Assembly (NCBI RefSeq): GCF_002305875.1 | Contig: NZ_CP022098.1 | Span: 10,912,001-10,976,000 of the forward strand | Source of the DNA: Cystobacter fuscus | Lineage (GTDB): Bacteria > Myxococcota > Myxococcia > Myxococcales > Myxococcaceae | Length of the DNA: 64,000 nt | Direction of reading: 5' to 3' | Shown here: positions 25,312 through 36,178 of the stretch, in pieces | Layout: each line of letters opens with the position of its first letter | How positions within the stretch are numbered: the stretch's first letter is position 1 | The notes under the pieces: model-generated | The model's database searches: none | What the model was told of the DNA's origin: nothing | The model's input: only the letters and a program-made list of their open reading frames with translations | Program-made: the position numbers and the translations under genes

Positions 25312-26693
25312 CGTCCCGCCTGCCCGCCGCGATCATCGGGCTGCGCACGCGCATCTTCACGCGCATCAACGGCGAGGAAGGCCTCCCCGTCCCCAGCGAG
25401 CGCATCGACGTGTCGCGCTTCAAGGAGCTGTACTCGCACCCCGCCGCCAACGGCCGGAGCGAGGGCGCGGGCCTGTCCGACCTCTTCTGGTACTGGCTGT
25501 CCCCCGGCGCCGAGCTGCACCAGGAACACCTCGAGCCCGGTGAGCGCTACGAGGAGGTCGCCCGGGTGACGAAGCGCATCCTCGCGCTGCCGAGGAAGAG
25601 CGCGGAGGAGCTCGCGGCCCGGTGCGCGGCGCGCGTGCTCGACGAGCAGGGCTTCCAGAAGCCCACGAGCGTGCGCCTGCGCGACCTGATGATGCCCATC
25701 TGGGCCGAGTTCTATTACGAGGTCGTCTTCGGCGAGCCGTGCCCCCGCGAGGCGCGCGAGCTCATCGTGGGCAACGCGGACGACGTCGTCACCTCGCTCA
25801 AGGGCTCGAGCCTCCGCCACATGCGCCGGCGCCTGCGGCTCACGCGCTATCTGCGCGGGCGGCTCGAGGCGGGCCACGTCGCGCACGAGCTGCCCTCCTG
25901 GATGTCCCTCGACCAGCGGGCGCTCTACCTGCAAGGCGTCTACTTCAACACCGCCGTGGTGCAGATGTCCGAGGCCATGGCCCACCTGCTGCTCTTCCTC
26001 GCGCAGGACGCGGCCGTCCAGGAGCGGCTCGCGGACACGTTGGAGGATGATCGCTACCTGGACCGGATCATCACCGAGTCCCTCCGGGTCCATCCCCTCT
26101 TCGGTATCGCCCACCGCATCACCACCGACGACATCACGCTCGAAGGCGTGCCCCCCATCCCCAAGGGCTCGGTCCTCTGTTTCAACTATCAGGCCTACCA
26201 CCACGCGGGCTTCGAGGACCCGGGCCGCTTCGATCCGGATCGCTGGCTGAAGCAGTCCACGAAGGACGTGAACTACATGCCCTTCGGGGCCCCGGCGAAC
26301 CGGCCCTGCCCCGCCCAGGCCATCGCCCTCGTCACCATGCGGGCCGTGGCGCGAGAGACGATCCGGCGCTTCCGGGCCTTCTCGACGGCGACCCATACGC
26401 GCTCGCTGCCCCACCGCGGGCCGTGCGTGCTGGAGCCGAGGAACAAGCCCCCCGAGCCCCGCGCGCGTGAGCGCCTCCTCGCGGCCATGAGCGCCCGCGA
26501 GCCGTGGGAGGACGTCGGGCGAAGCGTCCTGCAGCTCGTCCTGGGCACGTACATGGTCCTCGACGCGCGCCGCCTGAAGCTGTGCCAGCGCTACTTCGAG
26601 GCCGAGCGCGAGGCCGCTCCCCCCAGCGCCCAACCCTCCGGGTGCCCCTTCTCCAGGATCCGCCCCCCCTCGACCGAAAAACGGAGTGCATGA
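25296..26693 (+). CDS. Cytochrome P450 with an atypical I-helix
   Basis: The product is 465 aa from the ATG at 25296; an ATG at 25284 is also possible. The K-helix ExxR is Glu261-Arg264 (ESLRVHP). Haem ligand Cys338 lies in MPFGAPANRPCPAQ, a variant of FxxGxRxCxG. By alignment the I-helix (residues ~213-236) has Val222 and Gln223 where most P450s have the acid-alcohol pair, so O2 activation may differ. After the P450 fold there are ~80 extra residues ending in a Pro/Ser tail. The stop overlaps the next start (ATGATG). Confidence 0.85.
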   Translation: MANLLTSRLPAAIIGLRTRIFTRINGEEGLPVPSERIDVSRFKELYSHPAANGRSEGAGLSDLFWYWLSPGAELHQEHLEPGERYEEVARVTKRILALPRKSAEELAARCAARVLDEQGFQKPTSVRLRDLMMPIWAEFYYEVVFGEPCPREARELIVGNADDVVTSLKGSSLRHMRRRLRLTRYLRGRLEAGHVAHELPSWMSLDQRALYLQGVYFNTAVVQMSEAMAHLLLFLAQDAAVQERLADTLEDDRYLDRIITESLRVHPLFGIAHRITTDDITLEGVPPIPKGSVLCFNYQAYHHAGFEDPGRFDPDRWLKQSTKDVNYMPFGAPANRPCPAQAIALVTMRAVARETIRRFRAFSTATHTRSLPHRGPCVLEPRNKPPEPRARERLLAAMSAREPWEDVGRSVLQLVLGTYMVLDARRLKLCQRYFEAEREAAPPSAQPSGCPFSRIRPPSTEKRSA

Positions 26694-27517
26694 TGGAACA
26701 TCCCACGGATTCAGAGCTGCTGAAGGCGTGCGCGGCCCGGATGGGCTCACGGCTCGAGCCGGCGGAGGAGAGCGCGCTCCGCCACTGGTGGGCACGAGAG
26801 CATGGGCAGCGGAGCGCCTTCACGAACGCGCTCCTCTCGCGCCCCGAGTCCCAGTGGGCAGCCGCCATCTTCCAGCACCCGGCGGCCCGCCACCCCTGGT
26901 ATGGCCGGCTGGCCCACGAGGTGAGCGTGCGCGAGTACGCGACGTTCCTCCTGGAGAACGCCGCCTACCCTTCCTTCCTCCCGCTCGTGCGGCGCACGCT
27001 CGACCTGCCGCTCACCGACACCGCGCGCGCCGCCATCGTCCGCAACATCGAGGACGAGCAGGTGCCCGTCCCCCACGCCGACCTGATGCGGCGGCTGTTC
27101 CTCGCGGTGAAGGCGAAGGCCAGCCCAGACCTCCCGCTCGCGACGTACCCGAGCCTCGTCGATCGCTGCCTCGTCCTCTACTACGGCTACTACCTCGAGC
27201 CCTGGAACCTCATCGGCTCGCTCTTCGCGACCGAGGCCATCGCCCATTACCGGCTCGAGCACATGGGCAAGGGGCTCGAGCGCCTGGGCTTCGCGGCCGC
27301 CGACATGGAGTTCATCCGTGTCCACCTCGCCTGCGACGACGACCACGCCCGCGACTGGGGCGACAACGTCATCGAGGAGAGCGTGCGGCGCGATCCGCGC
27401 GTGCGCATGCCCATCGCGGAAGGGATCGCCGCGGCCCTCGAGACGTCCGCGCACTATTTCGACGACCTGTGCCTCCGGGCCACCCGCCCGGACTTCTCCT
27501 TCGAGGTGCACCCATGA
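26690..27517 (+). CDS. Haem-oxygenase-like diiron oxidase (HDO / TenA-PqqC superfamily)
   Basis: The product is 275 aa, with two adjacent ATGs at the start. Six likely metal ligands can be placed: Glu123 and His129 in EDEQVPVPHADL, Glu182 in ATEAIAHY, and His212-x3-Asp216-x2-His219 in VHLACDDDHARDW. This is the ligand spacing of diiron HDOs such as CADD, UndA and BesC. These enzymes cleave or N-oxygenate amino or fatty acids using O2. The gene overlaps the P450 upstream and the antiporter downstream by four bases each. The substrate is not known. Confidence 0.8.
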   Translation: MMEHPTDSELLKACAARMGSRLEPAEESALRHWWAREHGQRSAFTNALLSRPESQWAAAIFQHPAARHPWYGRLAHEVSVREYATFLLENAAYPSFLPLVRRTLDLPLTDTARAAIVRNIEDEQVPVPHADLMRRLFLAVKAKASPDLPLATYPSLVDRCLVLYYGYYLEPWNLIGSLFATEAIAHYRLEHMGKGLERLGFAAADMEFIRVHLACDDDHARDWGDNVIEESVRRDPRVRMPIAEGIAAALETSAHYFDDLCLRATRPDFSFEVHP

Positions 27518-28872
27518 GCCCGCTCGCGTTACTCCCCTCCCTCGTCCAGGCCACCGCCGATGGTGCCCAATCGGCCGTCGGCACCAAGGCGGAAGAACTC
27601 GTCCTGCACCTGCTCGGGCAGTTCATCGCCATCCTCGCCACGACGCGCCTGGTCGTGTACGTGGCCCGGAAGCTCGGCCAGACGGACGTCTCGGGGGAGA
27701 TCCTCGCGGGGCTGGTGCTCGGCCCCAGCATCCTCGGCGCCCTCGCGCCGGACCTGATGCACACCCTGTTCGACGGCTCCACCTCGCAGACCTTCGTCGG
27801 GCTCTCCCAGGTCGGCCTCATCCTGTTGATGTTCCAGATTGGCCTCGAGTTCGAGTTCAAGGCCAACCTGGGCACGTCGAAGAAGTCCATCGTGGTGGTG
27901 AGCATGGTGGGGCTGCTGCTGCCCTTCGCCATGGGCTACCTGAGCGCGCCCTGGTTCCATGAGCGGCTCGCCGAGCCCCGGCCCGCCCTGTTCGGGTTCC
28001 AGCTCTTCTTCGGCATCGCCATGTCCATCACCGCCATCCCCATCCTGGGGCGGATCTTCATGGAGCTGCGCCTGTCCCACACGCGCGTCGCGGCCCTGAG
28101 CATCGGGGCGGCGGCCATCGACGACATCGCCGGGTGGCTGCTTTTGGGCGTCGTGACGCTGCTCGTGCAGCACCAGTTCGCCCCCTCCAAGCTCCTGTTC
28201 CGGGCGGGAACGCTCGCCGCGTACGTCGCCTTCGTGCTGCTGGTGGCGCGACCTCTCCTCAAGCGGTTCGTGAGCACCCACCTGCGGCGCCGCGGCGCGC
28301 TCCAGACGAGTGCCGTGGCGCTGATCCTGCTCGTGGTCTTCGCCTCCGCGTCCATCACGTCCCTCATCGGCGTGTTCGCCATCATCGGCGGGTTCGTGAT
28401 GGGCGCGGCCCTGCACGACGATCGCCAGTTCGTCAACGAGTGGAAGACGCGGGTGTCCCCCCTGGTGAACACGTTCTTCCTCCCCCTCTTCTTCACGTAC
28501 ACGGGGCTGCGCACGAACGTCGGCTCGCTGTCCTCCCTGCGCGAGGTGGGCATCTGCCTGCTCGTGATGGCGGTGGCGTTCGTCTCCAAGTTCGGGGGCG
28601 CCTACGTGGGGGCCCGCCTCGTCGGCGAGGACCACCGCTCGGCCATGGTGCTCGGGGTCTGCATGAACACCCGCGCCCTCATGGAGCTGATCGCGCTCAA
28701 CGTGGGGTACGACCTGGGCGTGCTCCCCCGGAGCATGTTCACCATGCTGGTGCTCATGGCCATCGTCTCCACCTTCATCGCCACCCCGCTCATCCGCCGG
28801 TTGATGCGCGGAGAGGAGCGCGACCCCACCCCCATCCCCCTGGACGCTCCCTCGCTCCCACACGGAGCGTGA
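27514..28872 (+). CDS. Kef-type cation:proton antiporter (CPA2 family)
   Basis: The product is 452 aa with about 12-13 hydrophobic helices. Family marks are EILAGLVLGPSILG, the broken-helix region LLMFQIGLEFEF, AMSITAIPILGRI, AAAIDDIAGW (two conserved Asp) and MNTRALMELIALNVGYDLGVL. There is no C-terminal RCK or TrkA-N domain, so it lacks the usual nucleotide gating. It is last in the oxidative operon and probably serves export, self-protection or pH balance for that pathway; a plain housekeeping role is the alternative. Confidence 0.88.
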   Translation: MSPLALLPSLVQATADGAQSAVGTKAEELVLHLLGQFIAILATTRLVVYVARKLGQTDVSGEILAGLVLGPSILGALAPDLMHTLFDGSTSQTFVGLSQVGLILLMFQIGLEFEFKANLGTSKKSIVVVSMVGLLLPFAMGYLSAPWFHERLAEPRPALFGFQLFFGIAMSITAIPILGRIFMELRLSHTRVAALSIGAAAIDDIAGWLLLGVVTLLVQHQFAPSKLLFRAGTLAAYVAFVLLVARPLLKRFVSTHLRRRGALQTSAVALILLVVFASASITSLIGVFAIIGGFVMGAALHDDRQFVNEWKTRVSPLVNTFFLPLFFTYTGLRTNVGSLSSLREVGICLLVMAVAFVSKFGGAYVGARLVGEDHRSAMVLGVCMNTRALMELIALNVGYDLGVLPRSMFTMLVLMAIVSTFIATPLIRRLMRGEERDPTPIPLDAPSLPHGA

Positions 28873-28941
28873 GAGCGCGCGTAATATTTCTTCATCCAGG
28901 GGAAGCCCGCCCGACATGTCCCGGCGGCATCCTGCGGTGCG

Positions 28942-28964
28942 ATAGGGGGAAGCAACCCCCCATC
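28942..28964 (+). terminator. Hairpin after the antiporter gene
   Basis: GAT-A-GGGGG and CCCCC-C-ATC flank an AAGCAA loop. This gives five GC pairs, one mismatch and three further pairs, 70 bp after the antiporter stop. It lies in the 163-bp gap before the response regulator. It may end the oxidative-operon transcript or form part of the regulator leader. Confidence 0.4.
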
Positions 28965-29035
28965 CGCCGCGCCCAGGCCGTATCTTCACCACGGCGGAAC
29001 CTGGGCAAGCCCCACGCGGCAGGAGGAATCGGGAC

Positions 29036-29761
29036 ATGGAGGAGACAACACACTCCACTGAGGAAGGCACCATCCAGGTGCTGCTGGTGGAGGACGATGA
29101 TCGGCTGGCGCGGCTCACCAGCCGCTACCTCCAGGAGCATGGTCTGCTCGTCACCGTGGCGCGCACGGGCCCCGAGGGCATCACCGAGGCCAACCGCCAC
29201 GCCTACGACGTCATCCTCCTGGACATCATGCTCCCCGGGCGCGATGGCATCGAGGTGTGCCGCGAGCTGCGCACCCGCAGCGACATCCCCATCATCATGG
29301 TGACGGCGCGCGGCGAGGAGGTCGACCGGGTGCTCGGTCTGGAGACGGGCGCGGACGACTACCTCGCCAAGCCCTACTCCCCCCGCGAGCTGCTCGCGCG
29401 CATCCGCGCCCAGGTGCGCCGGGCCCGGGGACGTGCCGGCCCCTCGTCCCAGCCCATCCAGGCGGGCAAGCTGTCGCTCGATCCCCGGAGCCTGCGCGCC
29501 ACGCTGGATGGCAAGGTGCTGCCACTCACCACCTATGAGTTCGCCCTCCTGCGCGTGCTCGCCGAGCGCGCCGGCCGCGTGCTCAGCCGCGAGCAGCTCC
29601 TGGACCTGGTCAAGGGCAACGCGGAGGAGGTCTTCGACCGCTCCGTGGACGTCCACATCTTCCGCATCCGCCAGAAGATCGAAGAGGACCCGCGCAACCC
29701 GAAGCTGCTGCGCACCGTGCGCGGCGCGGGCTACCTGCTCGCCAGCGGTGAGGAGTCGTGA
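29036..29761 (+). CDS. OmpR-family response regulator of the MacAB operon
   Basis: The product is 241 aa. The receiver (~14-130) has LLVEDDDR, phosphorylation Asp in VILLDIMLPGRDG, Thr in VTARGEE and Lys in DDYLAKPYSPREL. The C-terminal winged helix (~145-238) shows LTTYEFALLRVLAERAGRVLSREQLLDLV and RSVDVHIFRIRQKIEEDPRNP. It binds DNA to control transcription, most likely of its own operon. Its stop overlaps the GTG start of the kinase. Confidence 0.92.
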   Translation: MEETTHSTEEGTIQVLLVEDDDRLARLTSRYLQEHGLLVTVARTGPEGITEANRHAYDVILLDIMLPGRDGIEVCRELRTRSDIPIIMVTARGEEVDRVLGLETGADDYLAKPYSPRELLARIRAQVRRARGRAGPSSQPIQAGKLSLDPRSLRATLDGKVLPLTTYEFALLRVLAERAGRVLSREQLLDLVKGNAEEVFDRSVDVHIFRIRQKIEEDPRNPKLLRTVRGAGYLLASGEES

Positions 29762-31134
29762 GCCCCCGGCGGCCTCGTTTCACCAGCCGGCTGCTGCTGC
29801 GCATCTACCTGGTGGGCGTCGCGCAACTGGTGCTCTTCATCGTGTGCATGACGTTCCTGCAGAAGTACGTCCTGGATGCGCCCTGGAAGGAGGGCGTGGA
29901 GCGCGACATGGCCAGCCGGGTGGCCGAATGGTCCTCCTCGAGGAACGACCCCGACGCGCTCCAGGCCGCGCTGCAGCAGATGCGCCCGGGAGCCAGGGCG
30001 ACGGTGCGCGCCCCCGACGGCCGGCTGCTCGGCGCCAACATCTCACCCCCCCTCGAGGCCCTGTCTCCGAAGATGCTCCGCGCGCTCGAGGGGGAGCGGG
30101 TGATGCTCTACTCCGAGCGGCCACACCGGGTCGCGGTGGCCATCCCCGAGACGGGTCCGATGGAGGCCTATGCCCTCATGCAGGAGACACGGCCACCGCG
30201 GCCGCCCCCACCCCCCAGCCGCATGATGGTGCCCCTCTTCATCATGCTGGGCAGCCTGGCCGTCACCTCGCTCTTCTTCGCCCGGACCCTGGCGGTGCCC
30301 CTGCAAAAGCTGGCGGCCGCGGCGCGCTCGCTCGGCGAGGGCAACCTGAGCACGCGCGTGGGCCTGCGCCGCCGCGACGAGCTGGGACAGGTGTCCGATG
30401 CGTTCGACGAGATGGCCGAGCGCATCACCCACCTCTTGCGCTCGCAGAAGGAGCTGCTCGCCAACGTGTCGCACGAGCTGCGCACGCCCCTGGCCCGCAT
30501 CCGCGTGGCGTTGGACCTGGCCAACGAGGGCGACGCCGTGCTCGCGCGCGAGTCGCTCGCGGACATCGCCGAGGATCTGGGTGAGTTGGAGCGGCTGGTG
30601 GACGACGTGCTCACCACGGCCCGGTTGGATCTCACCACCACGCAGACTCCGGGAGCCACCCCGCCCCTGCGCCTGGAGCGCGTGGAGACGCGCGCCCTGA
30701 TGGACAAGGCCGCCGCGCGCTTCCGCGCCTCCCGGCCCGAGCACACACTGGACGTGAGGATGGATTCCACGCTGCCCGAGCTGGAGGCGGATCCAGTGCT
30801 GCTGCGCCGGGCCCTGGACAACCTGCTCGACAACGCGGGCAAGTACTCCGAGCCCCACACCACGGTGCGCCTGAGTGCCCGACGCACGGACCATGGCCTG
30901 GAGGTGGAGGTCGCCGACCAGGGCATCGGCATCGACGCCAAGGACATGGAGCAGCTCTTCACGCCCTTCTTCCGAAGCGACCGGAGCCGGGCGCGGCGGA
31001 CCGGCGGCGTGGGGCTGGGACTCGCCCTGGCGCGCCGCATCGTCGTCGCCCATGGCGGCTCGTTGAGCCTGGAAAGCCAGCCGGGTCAAGGAACAACGGC
31101 CCGGGTCCAGCTTCCCGGAGCCCCCGCCGCATAG
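29758..31134 (+). CDS. Membrane sensor histidine kinase of the MacAB operon
   Basis: The product is 458 aa from a GTG. It has TM1 at ~10-32, a ~120-residue periplasmic sensor, TM2 at ~158-178, HAMP (FARTLAVPLQKLAAAARSLGEGNLSTRV), the His box NVSHELRTPLARI, N box LDNLLDNAGKYS, G1 DQGIGI, and G2 GGVGLGLAL. It is a complete CpxA/EnvZ-type kinase. A Pro-rich run precedes TM2. It is translationally coupled to the regulator and lies 78 bp upstream of macA, so it probably senses an efflux substrate or envelope stress. Confidence 0.92.
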   Translation: MSPRRPRFTSRLLLRIYLVGVAQLVLFIVCMTFLQKYVLDAPWKEGVERDMASRVAEWSSSRNDPDALQAALQQMRPGARATVRAPDGRLLGANISPPLEALSPKMLRALEGERVMLYSERPHRVAVAIPETGPMEAYALMQETRPPRPPPPPSRMMVPLFIMLGSLAVTSLFFARTLAVPLQKLAAAARSLGEGNLSTRVGLRRRDELGQVSDAFDEMAERITHLLRSQKELLANVSHELRTPLARIRVALDLANEGDAVLARESLADIAEDLGELERLVDDVLTTARLDLTTTQTPGATPPLRLERVETRALMDKAAARFRASRPEHTLDVRMDSTLPELEADPVLLRRALDNLLDNAGKYSEPHTTVRLSARRTDHGLEVEVADQGIGIDAKDMEQLFTPFFRSDRSRARRTGGVGLGLALARRIVVAHGGSLSLESQPGQGTTARVQLPGAPAA

Positions 31135-31212
31135 CGGCCAACCAGGCTCGACGTCACATTTCGTAATCTGCACTTCATCCATCCAAATGCTCTGGCGCTT
31201 AATTCTTGGACC

Positions 31213-32601
31213 ATGAGGCCCATGAGTGAGCTGCCACAGCGAGACGAGAAGTCCTCTCCTTCCATCCAGAACCGCCCCGCGCCCGGTGAGCCCACCCGGC
31301 ACAGGGGTCCGCCCCGAGTCTGGGGCTGGTGGTTGCTGGGGCTCGTGGTCATCGCGGCCGCGGGTACCTGGTTCTTCTGGCCCCAGCCCAAGGATCCCGC
31401 CGCCAACTTCGAGCTGGCGCGGGTGCAGCGGCGCACCGTCGAGGCGCGTGTGTCGGCGACCGGTACCCTGTCCGCGCTCGTCACGGTGCAGGTCGGCAGC
31501 CAGGTGTCCGGACGCATCCAGGAGATCCTCGTCGACTACAACTCGCTGGTGAAGAAGGGCCAGGTGATCGCCCGCATCGATCCCCAACTGCTCCAGGCGG
31601 CCCTGGAGCGCACCCGGGCCAACCTGCTGTCCGCGAGGGCCGGGCTACAGCGCGCCCGCGTGGAGGCGCAGAACGCCAGATTGCAGGCGGATCGGGCCAA
31701 GGCGCTGCGCGCCCAGCAGTTCATCGCCCAGGCGGACCTGGACACCGCCGAGGCCACCGCCCAGTCGGCCCAGGCCCAGGTGACGTCTGCCGAGGCGGCG
31801 CTCGCGCAGGCCCAGGCGGCGCAGAACGAGGCGGAGGTGAACGTGCGCTACGCCACCATCGTGTCGCCCACGGATGGCATCGTCATCTCGCGCAGCGTGG
31901 ACGTGGGCCAGACGGTGGCCGCGTCGCTGCAGGCGCCCGTCCTGTTCACCATCGCCGAGGACCTGCGCAAGATGCAGGTGGACACCAGCGTCTCCGAGTC
32001 CGACGTGGGCCGGCTGCGCGACGGCATGGCCGCGACCTTCACCGTGGACGCCTGGCCGGGACAGACCTTCGACGGCGTCATCCGGCAGATCCGCAACGCG
32101 GCCCAGACGGTGCAGAACGTCGTCACCTACGACGCCGTCATCGACGTGCAGAACCCGGAGATGAAGCTCAAGCCGGGCATGACGGCCAACGTCAACATCG
32201 TCACCGCGCGCGGCGAGAACGTGCTCACCGTGCCCAACGCGGCGCTGCGCTTCCGTCCCCCCGCCCCTCCCGAGGGCGCCAGGCCCGGAGGCCGGGGTGG
32301 CGCGGACGGCCAGGAGGCCACCGCCGCGGCGCCGCCGCCCGCCGGCACCAAGACGGTGTACGTGCTGCGCCAGGGGCGCCCCGTGCGCGTGAACGTGAAG
32401 GCCGGCGTGACGGATGGCTCGTACACGGAGGTCGAGGGCGAGCTGAACGAGGGCGACCAGGTCATCACCTCCCTGAGCACGGCGGGGGCGGCGACCACGG
32501 GCACGGGCGCGGCTCCGGGCTCGGGCGGAGGCCAGCGTCCCATGGGAGGGGGAGGGGGCGGCGGCTTCGGTGGCGGCCGGCGTGGCGGTGGTCCCTTCTA
32601 G
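31213..32601 (+). CDS. macA: MacA-type periplasmic adaptor (HlyD/RND-MFP family)
   Basis: The product is 462 aa; an ATG three codons downstream (31222) is an alternative start. A single membrane anchor at ~35-55 is followed by the lipoyl half-motif VSATGTLSALVTVQVGSQVSGRI, an Ala/Gln/Arg-rich coiled coil (~105-200) and a beta-barrel (VSPTDGIVISRSVDVGQTV; MKLKPGMTANVNIVT). A Pro/Gly linker and a Gly-rich tail (last ~30 residues) are unusual. It bridges the MacB transporter and the TolC channel. Confidence 0.9.
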   Translation: MRPMSELPQRDEKSSPSIQNRPAPGEPTRHRGPPRVWGWWLLGLVVIAAAGTWFFWPQPKDPAANFELARVQRRTVEARVSATGTLSALVTVQVGSQVSGRIQEILVDYNSLVKKGQVIARIDPQLLQAALERTRANLLSARAGLQRARVEAQNARLQADRAKALRAQQFIAQADLDTAEATAQSAQAQVTSAEAALAQAQAAQNEAEVNVRYATIVSPTDGIVISRSVDVGQTVAASLQAPVLFTIAEDLRKMQVDTSVSESDVGRLRDGMAATFTVDAWPGQTFDGVIRQIRNAAQTVQNVVTYDAVIDVQNPEMKLKPGMTANVNIVTARGENVLTVPNAALRFRPPAPPEGARPGGRGGADGQEATAAAPPPAGTKTVYVLRQGRPVRVNVKAGVTDGSYTEVEGELNEGDQVITSLSTAGAATTGTGAAPGSGGGQRPMGGGGGGGFGGGRRGGGPF

Positions 32602-32623
32602 GGCGGGCAAAGGCGCGACGACC

Positions 32624-34601
<1,978 letters not shown>

Positions 34602-34602
<1 letters not shown>

Positions 34603-35948
34603 TGCGTTCCTTCCTCCCGATGACCGCCCTCCTGCTCGCCGCCACCCCGGTGCTGGCCCAGCAGCCGCCAGAGCAACAACCCCCGCAGCAGCAACCGGCG
34701 CCGGCCCAGCAGCGCGTGCTCACCCTGGCCGAGGCGCTGCGCACCGCCCAGGAGCGCCAGCCCCAGTTGCGCCAGGCCCAGGCCAGCACCACCGCGGCCA
34801 ACGCCCGCGTGGATCAGAACTTCTCCTCGCTGCTGCCCCAGGTGAGCGCCAACGCCTCCTACCAGCGCTCCTTCTCCAGCAACACGAACTTCGGCACCGC
34901 GGACCCCACCTCCGGCATCATCCGCCGCGAGGGCTTCAACGTGGGCGCCACCGTCAGCCAGCTCGTCTGGGACTTCGGCCGCACCACGGGCCGCTGGCGC
35001 GCCTCCCAGGAGACCGCCGCCGCCCAGAAGAGCAACGAGCAGCAGACCCAGAGCGACGTGCTGGCCAACGTGCAGACCGTCTACTTCAACGCGCTCGCCC
35101 AGCAGGTGCTCGTGCAGGTCGCGGAGGAGACGCTGCAAAACCAGCAGGCGCACCTGGACCAGGTCCAGGCCCAGGTGCAGGTCGGCACCCGGCCGGAGAT
35201 CGATCTGGTCCAGCAGCGCACCCTGGTGGCCAACGCCAGACTCCAGCTCATCCAGGCGCGCAACAACTCCGCCACGCTCAAGGCCCAGCTCAACCAGGCC
35301 ATGGGCGTGGAGGGCCCCACCGACTACGCCGTGCAGGAAGAAGTCATCGGACTGGTGCGGGGCGAGGACGAGCCCACGGGCACCCTGGTGGACATGGCCT
35401 TCCAGAACCGCGCGGACCTGGCCGCCACCGACCACCAGTTGCTCGCCCAGGAGCAGCAGCTGTCCGCCACCCGGGGCAACTTCTTCCCGAGCATCAACGT
35501 CTCGCTGTCGGCGAACGAGTCGGGGCCCACCCCGGCCGAGCTGCAGTGGGGTGTCACCGGACAGGTGGGCCTGAGCTGGCCCCTCTTCCAGGGCGGCCTC
35601 ACGCTCGCCCAGATGCGCGAGCAGCGGGCCAACATCTCCAGCGTCCAGGCCCAGCGCGATGCGTTGCGGCAGCAGGTGCGGCTGGAGGTGGAGCGTGCCC
35701 AGCTCGCCGTGCACGCCGCGCGCGAGAGCGTCACCGCCGCGGACGAGGCCCTGGCCAATGCCCGCGAGCGGCTGCGGCTGGCCGAGGGCCGCTACCGCGC
35801 GGGCGTCGGCAACATCATCGAGCTGTCCGACGCCCAGCTCTCCGCCACCAACGCCGCCGTCCAGCGCGTCCAGGCCTCCTACAACCTGGCCACCGCGCGC
35901 ACGGAGCTCGCCCGCTCGCTCGGGCAGCAGACCGGCCCCCAGACATGA
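34602..35948 (+). CDS. tolC: TolC-family outer-membrane efflux channel
   Basis: The product is 448 aa. A signal peptide ends near residue 19 (LLLAATPVLA-QQ), followed by a Gln/Pro-rich stretch. Two OEP repeats follow, each with long heptad-rich helices (for example LTLAEALRTAQERQPQLRQAQAS and the later ARERLRLAEGRYRAGVGNIIELSDAQL signature). The product forms the outer-membrane exit duct of the MacAB system. It is last in the six-gene operon and is followed four bases later by a strong hairpin. Confidence 0.92.
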
Positions 35949-35951
35949 GCC

Positions 35952-35970
35952 GGACGGGGCGGGCCCGTCC
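35952..35970 (+). terminator. Hairpin terminator after tolC
   Basis: GGACGGG and CCCGTCC pair perfectly around a GCGGG loop, starting four bases after the tolC stop. The stem is strong, with no U-tract. The remaining ~210 bp to the next gene carries no gene I can support and probably contains the promoter of the giant kinase. Confidence 0.6.
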
Positions 35971-36178
35971 GCCCGCCCTCCCGACGGCGCAACGGGCCCA
36001 GGCCCTCTCGTTCGAACGGATGCGCGAGCAGGGAAGCCAGCGCATCTGGTGAACCCTACCTTTTGGCAAACGGCACCACACCATCCCCCTTGGCACCGCA
36101 CCACGCGGTCCCAAGCTTGTCGGTGGACGTGCCGACCCCATCACGTCGTCGTGGTGCGACCCGAGGGGAGGGGCTTTC

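Noticed and set aside
32500-32601. GGCGGC-type tandem repeat at the end of macA
   Set aside because: It simply encodes the Gly-rich tail of the adaptor and shows no separate repeat unit.
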